Source: Prosopocoilus inquinatus
Taxonomy: Eukaryota > Arthropoda > Insecta > Coleoptera > Lucanidae
Length of the DNA stretch: 64,000 bases
Direction of reading: 5' to 3'
Assembly (NCBI GenBank): GCA_036172665.1
Contig: CM069869.1
Coordinates: forward strand, 5,270,001 to 5,334,000
Below, piece after piece: positions 57,383 through 64,000 of this stretch. A program made the translations under genes and the position numbers. The stretch's first letter is position 1; every line of letters begins with the position of its first letter. The notes under the pieces were generated by a model. That model was not told the DNA's origin, ran no database searches, and worked only from the letters and a program-made list of their open reading frames with translations.

Positions 57383-59641
57383 TTACAATAACGTATGCGC
57401 GTATTTTCTAAGTTACGTAGGCACTTTTACGTGAATCAAATCATAAGTAAGTGCAAAACGCATTGATCTAATGTGACGTAAAAAGTTTTGCCCGACAGAA
57501 AACTACGCAAATAATCACGTGATTTGTACTTCACTTTCATCCTATTCAAACTGGTGAAATAAAACGCTAACACTTCAGATGGTAATTTTTTCTAACGGGT
57601 TAGTAATTCTATTAATATCAAAATATTTAAAAAAACGTTTCATGTAATTTTAGCGCATTTTTCCTTCCATTGTAGAATTTTATACAACAAGGTATCAAGA
57701 TATTCTCTTAGTGCTTTTAAGAATTTATTTTAGTACAAAATCAGTGTTTACTTCATTACTTCACCAAAATTGAGTAGGTAATAATTTTACCAGAAACGTA
57801 TGTAAATATTTTTCAGGTCGAAGTAGAAATAAACCAGAATTTTCTTAAACAAGTTCAACAATTGCGTTAAAAATATCTGCAACTCCTTTTTATATATAAT
57901 TGTAGAGAGTTTCACTTCTTACATCTTCGTCTGTAATATCACTAAAAGTTTGCTCGTTAGTGCTTTTACTTGCTCGTGTTTGTAGTTGTAGAAATGAAAA
58001 TTGTGCTTGTGTAAGAATCTGTACTTTTGCACCATAGCAATTAATCTGCAAAATCTGTATGAAGTTAATGAAATTCTTACAATGAATCTTCTTTTATACT
58101 GCAGAAATCCAACTCAACGTAACATCAGTAAATCCTTGGTAATCCCCGTTGATAATCCTCCGTAAACATTTACCTCTGAAGTTTCCCGAAATTCTGGTGG
58201 TTTCTTCCTTCCACCTGGAGACCAGAGGAAATGTTCACGTTTGCGAAATTACATGATTGTAATCCAAGCATTTCGTTTTCATTCATGTACTACGTTTAGA
58301 TGTTATCGTGTATTCACAGAGCATAACATGGATAAACCTATTTGTGTTCCGCTTCGTCATAATTCACCTCCTCGTGCTATTTGCGGACTTCAGCAAAACC
58401 AATTTTGCAGCAGCGAAAGATAATGAGAAAGCAATTATTAGAATTTCATGCACTGACGTCCTCACGTCATATTAACGAAAATTTTAAGTAAGCGCAACTC
58501 GTACAGTGCAAGGAAATTTCAACCTTCATGGCATTTTTGTAGTGTAGAGTATAGTGCGTTTCAATATAATTGAAAGTCGTCGTAATAAACAACTTTACAA
58601 TCGGAATTCGCATATTTTAATTAAAAGCGTCAAGAATTCATCAGCCGTATTGACTTTTAAAGTTTTGAAGCATGAGAATGAGAAGACCGATTGTAAACTT
58701 GTTGAGATATTTACGAGTTACGAAAGGAAGACAATCTGTTTATAACCACAAGTATTTACGGCTTTCAATTAAATTGAAACGCACTCTAACCTCATAAATA
58801 ACCAACTAAAGAATAACTGAGGAAGGTAATATCAACAAGATCCAATCGGAATATATTGTTTCGAAAAACATTATCCCGTTTCGAGCCCATGCTTCGCGTT
58901 TATACAGTTAATGGTCGGTTTTATTGGTATTGAAACCTGTCAAAGTAGAAAAATGTGTCCGAGTTTAGAGCTCGTAGTAATTTCTTTTATGTCGTGTCAA
59001 GTTTCAGCCATTTCAGGCTGTTATAATGACAAGTATAAGCGCGGCACGATAGGTACAGTTGCACGTCATTAGTTAATGATGACGTCAGACGTATGCTGTG
59101 TTGTAAATATACTTATTTACTTAAAAGGTCTTGAACATACCCTGAAGTTTTTTTATAAAACTGAACTTACAATGTAAAAATTCCTTTGAATTCTAAGTAT
59201 TTACAACACAGCATGCGTCTGACGTCATCATTAACTAATCACGTGCAACTGTACCTATCCTGCCGCGCCTACAGAACAAATCAGAAACTTACCCAATGTC
59301 AAATTTTGTTCCAACTTTAAAGATATATGAACGGTAATAAAATTCATGCAAGTTTCGTTCACAATAACCACTCAAAGTTGGAGCATTTTCACGTGAACGC
59401 ACAAAGCGTAGGTGGACACATTTTCCTTAATTGGCTGAGAAAAATGAACTGCGTCAGAAGAACGAGTAAAATTGGCGAAGTGTGGTTTAAGACTCCGCAG
59501 ATTTTACTCACAAAATTTCATGAAATTTGATGATGGTCGAGTGGGAACGATTTCTAAAATTGGAATAACTCATAAGTGTTAAATGCTAATGGAATATATT
59601 TATTTGTTTAAACTGAACAGATATTTGTATGTGCTTATTAA
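57383..59641 (-). repeat. giant palindrome, right arm
   Basis: Inverse partner of 50714-52972, with a matching MITE (58551-58788) and hairpin (about 59040-59270). The outer edge runs directly into a further partial copy. Confidence 0.9.
58551..58788. mobile_element. MITE with AGTGCGTTTCAAT ends, copy 2
   Basis: Inverse-orientation counterpart of 51567-51808, carried within the right arm. Confidence 0.7.
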
Positions 59642-60148
59642 GTATGCGCAACTCGTACAGTGCAAGGAAATTTCAACCTTCATGGCATTTTTGTAGTGCA
59701 GAGTATAGTGCGTTTCAATATAATTGAAAGTCGACGTAATAAACAACTTTACAATCAGAATTCGCATATTTTAATTAAAAGCGTCAAGAATTCATCAGCC
59801 GTATTGACTTTTAATGCTTTTAAAACATGAGAACGAGAACACCGATGGTAAACTTGTTGAGATATTTACGAGTTACGAAAGGAAGACAATCTTTTTATAA
59901 CCACAAGTATTTACGGCTTTCAATTAAATTGAAACGCACTCTAACCTCATAAATAACCAACTAAAGAATAACTGAGGAAGGTAATATCAACAAGATCCAA
60001 TCGGAATATTGTTTCGAAAAACATTATCCCGTTTCGAGCCCGTGCTTTGCGTTTATACAGTTAATGGTCGGTTTTATTGATATTGAAACCTGTCAAAGTA
60101 GAAAAATGTATCCGCGTTTAGAGCTCGTAGTAAATTTTTTTATGTCGC
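59642..60148 (-). repeat. extra partial arm copy, head to tail
   Basis: Repeats 58487-58995 in the same orientation (ATGCGCAACTCGTACAGTGC onward), giving a 1155-base step. It includes the third MITE copy (59704-59943) and stops at TTTATGTCG, after which single-copy-looking DNA follows. Confidence 0.85.
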
Positions 60149-61711
60149 CTCCGTGAAATTACCGCACAGAATTCGGTTTATAAAATTTCTCACCTGCGTT
60201 GTACAACAATTTTTTTCCTTTGCATTTCCAAATAGAATAAGAATAAAAAACGAATTCGTGCGAAGCGAGCACGGGCGTACGTTCATAAATGCATTACATG
60301 CTTATTTAGTTTCAGAGTAGACTTTGATCTATTTTTAAGTTTGCCTCCTCGAATTCCGAGTCTTCGTCCTGAAGGTATTCAAAGTGCACGGACGAAGCAA
60401 GCAAGCAAGCAAGCAAGCATGTTTCGCAAGGCTCTTTCAAGTAATTAGCAATTTAATTTAGCACAAAGCAACGAATGATAACCTTCGTACAAAGAGCACA
60501 CCGACAACTTCATACTTTCGGCTTCAGCTAAATGAAAACCGTCTGCTTCTAACGATCAAGCACATGAAAAGGTGAAATTAATGATGTTCCTCTCTCTCTC
60601 TCCCGGGATTAAATCTTTTGGGGCCGTACAATTAAAGAAAAATCCCAGGAATTTCGTTGGTGCTTTATTATTTGCTGTGCCTGTTTTGAACAGATTTCCG
60701 ATAAAATCTCCCCCGTGCTTAACATTTTTTTTCCATTCCGTTTTGCGTGATTTAAATTTTTGTAATTAAACAGATTTTCTTTTTATTAAAACATCGCCCG
60801 CAAAGTTACTCCAATTAGTGATAAAAAAAATTGTTTTTCAAGTCTCAAAAAATACAAGAATTAAATATAAAAATTTATAGTATGTGTGATACAAAGTCCC
60901 TGAGGTACAGAACGATCTTCTCTCTCTTTAACTGCATAACTGCATTTTTATACGTTAACATCAAAACGAAAAAATGTGTGAATGTTTCATTTCAGAAATC
61001 AGTTTTACGTAGCAACTTATCCGGGACAGTTGCATCGCCCGCAGACTGCAAGGTTCGTAGCTCATTAGCCTTATTACTTTGGTAGCAAACAAACAAATTC
61101 AAGTTTATTGTAAATAAGTAATCAATTAAATTATTGTTAAGTTACCCTTTCTTTATTTTTTACCCCCCTGCCCGCAGCAGTCAATAGTAGTTATTTCTCG
61201 TAAACCATTTTAAAGAAGATTTACGAACGAACAAAGAGTGAAACTGCAGCTTGTAATCAATGGAAATTTACGAGATTTATTTTCGAGCGATCGTTTCTTT
61301 TTAGCAGTCATAAAAATATTAAAATATTTAATTTCAAAAATTAAATAAGTTTATGCCTTGAATAAATTCTAAATCTAAGTCGATCATTGAAGCACTATCT
61401 TGTCCAGTAAAAATTATAGTTTTTTGCTAAATCCATCAGTGTCAATTACACATATACTAATTAAAAAAAATTAAAAACAAATACAGATATTGGTACAGTT
61501 TCAACAAATGGCTCTGCTAGTAATATTAAAAGATCTCCTACTTCAATCTCTTCTACTGTTACATGCGTCGGAGTAAAATGAGTCCTCATGGCTGCAAAAT
61601 ATGGGTAAAGAATTGAAAGGAGCCGTTTTTATATATGTGTTTCCTTTATAAAAAAAATACCGCCATATCTTCTCATATTACATCAATTTAATTGTGAAAT
61701 AGCGTTTTGGT
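60149..61711. other. no supported gene
   Basis: Contains an AAGC tetranucleotide repeat at 60393-60420 and a CT run near 60589. Frames at 60572-60769 and 60831-61085 have no recognisable domain. Confidence 0.5.
60393..60420 (+). repeat. AAGC tetranucleotide microsatellite
   Basis: Six to seven AAGC units. Confidence 0.95.
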
Positions 61712-62070
61712 AAAGTTGACCTTCTGAAAGGTCATGTTCGGTGATTTTGGAAAAAGACCATTTGATTACGACTAATTAAATTAAAAAAAATGAATACTTT
61801 GCACATAAATGTTTTATTTTCTGTGACCGACCGCGAGTCCATCGTATATCTAATCGCCACCCCCAGATTGAGGAGAATTGTTGTCATCGAACTCCTGGCA
61901 TAATATTACCAAGATCGATGAAAACTTGAAAGGGATCGATGGACCTGCACAAGTCGGTTGGGGGTTATAGAATACCTAGAGGTCGATGAACTATTATTTT
62001 ATTTTATTTCATTATGAAACTACTTTTGTTTTCGTTGATATTTAATTACTAAAAAAATCAACTGTTCATA
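61712..62070 (+). repeat. 358-bp block, copy 2
   Basis: Near-identical to 37176-37533 and again directly followed by a mariner. At its left edge it starts just after a TA (TTTTGG-TA-AAGTTGACC), while the far end of the adjoining mariner is also followed by TA. Confidence 0.9.
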
Positions 62071-63368
62071 CGTGGGCTGCTGGAAAAGTTTCTGGAAACG
62101 ATATGAAAAAACGCATATGAAATTTGGTAAAAGGTATCATTGTTTTTCGAAGTATTCGCCTTTGACGTCAATACACTTTTACATACGCTCGAACTAATTT
62201 CTAAAGCACGTTTTCCACTCTAAAGATGGTTCCTCAGAAACCAGTGTCCGAAATGTTTCAACCGCTGCTTCAGCCGACCAACGAAAATCGCTCACCACGC
62301 ATTTTATTTTTGATATTTGGGAACAAAACGAAATCATTAGGTGATAAATCAGGTCAATATGGACAATGAGTCATTAGTTCAACATTTTTCTTGGACAAAA
62401 AATCAACTGTTTGACGGACTGAGTGAGAGCTGGCGTTGTCATGATGGAGAATAATTCGTCGATTTCGATTGTTTCTTCTTATTTGACCGATGACTTCCGA
62501 CAAACAAATTGTAGTATGCCAATGACCATTCACTGTTTTTCGATCCTCTAAAGCCACGGTTGCTACATGTCCAGCTAAACCAAAGAAACAAGCAATCATT
62601 TGCTTCGCAACACTGCGTGAACGGACAATTTTTGTTGGTTTTGGTTCATTTTGAAATACCCAAACGGTAGATTGTTCTTTACTTTCTGGCTCGTACGAAT
62701 AGATCCTCGTTTCGTCACCAGTAACGATGTTATAAACTAAATTTGAACGACCTCCATTGAATTTCTTGAGCATTTCCTCGCACCATTTGACACGACCCTG
62801 CTTTTGCGTTTCTGTTAAATTGTGTGGGATCCAACGACTGCAAAGCTTTCGTACGTTCAAATGATCATGCAAAATCATTGGTGTATTGCTTTCATGTCAA
62901 TGCGTAAGGATGCTTGAATCTCGCGGTATGTCACATGTCGATCTCGCTCAAGCATTTCACGCACAGCATCTACATTAGTGGCAACAACAGATGTTGATGG
63001 ACGACCTTCATGAAATTCGTCACTGAGAGAGGTACGTCCACGCTGGAATTCGGCAAACCAATTATCAACACTGCTCTTTGATGGTGCTTCATCTCCAAAA
63101 GCCAAATGAAGCCGATCGAGGCATTGTTTCGGCGTTAGACCACATTTAAAGTCGTAAAAAACCACGGCACGAAAATTTTCAAGCGAGATTTCCATGTTTA
63201 CGCAAAATTACTTTTTCTCAAATGCTGTACAAACAAAACTAGTTTACTTGGATAGGAACTGTCAATAGAATTATAGGCGAAAAACGTCAAATTTTTCAAA
63301 TATGACAGGTGATAAACGCTAACAATTCTAGAGTTACTAGATTCCAGAAAATTTTCCAGTAGCCCACG
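62071..63368 (-). mobile_element. mariner copy C, full length
   Basis: 1298 bp between terminal repeats CGTGGGCTGCTGGAAAAG and, reversed, CGTGGGCTACTGGAAAAT. TA lies at 62069-62070 and 63369-63370. It shares the CCGA-type 4-bp duplication (62274-62281) and several single-base states with copy B. Confidence 0.95.
62137..63195 (-). pseudogene. mariner transposase, copy C (broken)
   Basis: About 350 codons of a DD34D mariner transposase. The frame opens with MEISLENFRAVVFYDFKCGL at 63195 and covers the DNA-binding helices until a 2-bp insertion near 62873-62880. The next frame (62354-62878) holds WIPHNLTETQKQ, the first catalytic aspartate in IVTGDETRIYSYEPE and the second in ILHHDNASSH. A C-to-G change then turns the serine of the family motif YSPDL into a TGA stop at about 62351-62353, just before the third catalytic aspartate. 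The natural end near 62137 is out of reach. The tryptophan after VTGDET is arginine here. Confidence 0.95.
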
Positions 63369-63639
63369 TAAGATATCCTTAAAGGACGAGACAACGATCA
63401 GAAGTGTCAGAAGTGCACTAAATATTTTTAAAATTCTATTAAAATAATTTCCTCTTTTGACTCATATCAGATGGGGCTCTAAATCAGGGGCCTCCAAATT
63501 TTTTCGCCTTTTTGACTCATTATACTAACAAATTATTATTTTTGTTATCCATTTGGCTTACTTTTTTCTACAACGATAACTGATGATCAAAAGAGGCGAA
63601 TTAATTTTCATTTTTTTGTGACTGACAATTCTAAAATAT

Positions 63640-64000
63640 GGAAGAATTAAGTTTGGCATTTAACGGTTTTTTAATTCTATTTTTATTAAATTTTTGCTTG
63701 GGTTCATTAGAACTAAGTTGGTTAAGCTTCATTTCGATTGATTTTTAATTTTTAACATTTTTTATACTCCTAATTACAATTATTGTTGCAATTTTTAACT
63801 TCCATTTGTGTTAAATGAACTTAGGTTGAAATCAGTTGGATTGGATTGACCTTGACTTTAGCTGAACTTCATTTCAATCGATTTTTATTTTTTTTTTAAC
63901 GTACACTTTTATTTTTTTTGGAATATTTAATCTTTTACTTGCGCTAGATGAAGTTAGGTTGATGTCAGCTGGTTTGGATTGACCTTGAGATTTATTGAAC
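63640..64000 (+). repeat. tandem repeat, period about 132-137 bp, runs off the window
   Basis: Two to three units are visible with landmarks GAACTTAGGTTG / GAAGTTAGGTTG (63817 and 63949), TTGGATTGACCTTGA, and CTTCATTTCAATCGATTTTT / CTTCATTTCGATTGATTTTT (63866 and 63729). The array continues beyond the window end. Confidence 0.65.

Noticed and set aside
50714..59641. Assembly artefact as the explanation of the giant palindrome.
   Set aside because: The arms differ by scattered substitutions and indels, and the extra copies differ again, so they are separate sequences. Long reads would still be the proper test.

Overview
This is A+T-rich eukaryotic DNA, most likely from an insect or another arthropod. 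It holds many 8-bp-TSD hAT-type elements, TA-flanked Tc1/mariner-type elements, a mariner family, a solo LTR, a Ty3/gypsy pol remnant and CR1/Jockey-type LINE tails. It has no operon structure and no long intact reading frame. The species cannot be named from this sequence. I find no host protein-coding gene I would defend; the window looks like intergenic or large-intron DNA built largely by nested transposons.

Layout. 1-4.5 kb: mostly plain A+T-rich DNA. 4.49-5.82 kb: a TA-flanked element with inverted ends. 6.26-9.41 kb: a 3.1-kb hAT-type element with perfect 8-bp target duplications and dense ACTCGAGT subterminal arrays. 9.65-10.52 kb: a LINE 3' end with a recognisable C-terminal pol reading frame. 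11.2-11.8 and 13.9-15.0 kb: two members of a foldback family with doubled arms. 15.9-17.4 kb: a palindromic MITE, a TTAA-flanked element, a 54-bp-arm hairpin and a tRNA-like sequence. 17.9-18.4 and 35.8-36.3 kb: two copies of a 530-bp hAT-type MITE, each with its own 8-bp duplication. 18.4-21.6 kb: a diverged duplication, the second copy inside a 1.37-kb element with inverted ends. 24.4-25.6, 37.0-38.8 and 62.1-63.4 kb: mariner copies. 27.1-27.4 kb: a second LINE tail. 32.27-32.60 kb: a solo LTR with 4-bp duplications. 33.1-34.8 kb: RNase H and integrase remnants of a Ty3/gypsy element between about 115-bp direct repeats. 40.2-44.2 kb: a 4-kb hAT-type element packed with younger insertions. 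46.7-49.6 kb: two TA elements back to back, sharing one TA. 50.7-60.1 kb: a giant inverted repeat with arms of about 2.26 kb around a 4.4-kb loop, with extra rearranged copies. 63.6-64.0 kb: a tandem repeat running off the end.

The strongest observations are structural. They are (i) the 9-kb palindrome and its permuted extra copies, (ii) a 358-bp block plus mariner present as one unit at two sites with a shared derived 4-bp duplication, and (iii) several elements dated against each other by nesting and target duplications. All recognisable transposase and polymerase genes are broken. Coordinates of repeat edges were read by eye and may be off by a few bases; identities are estimates.
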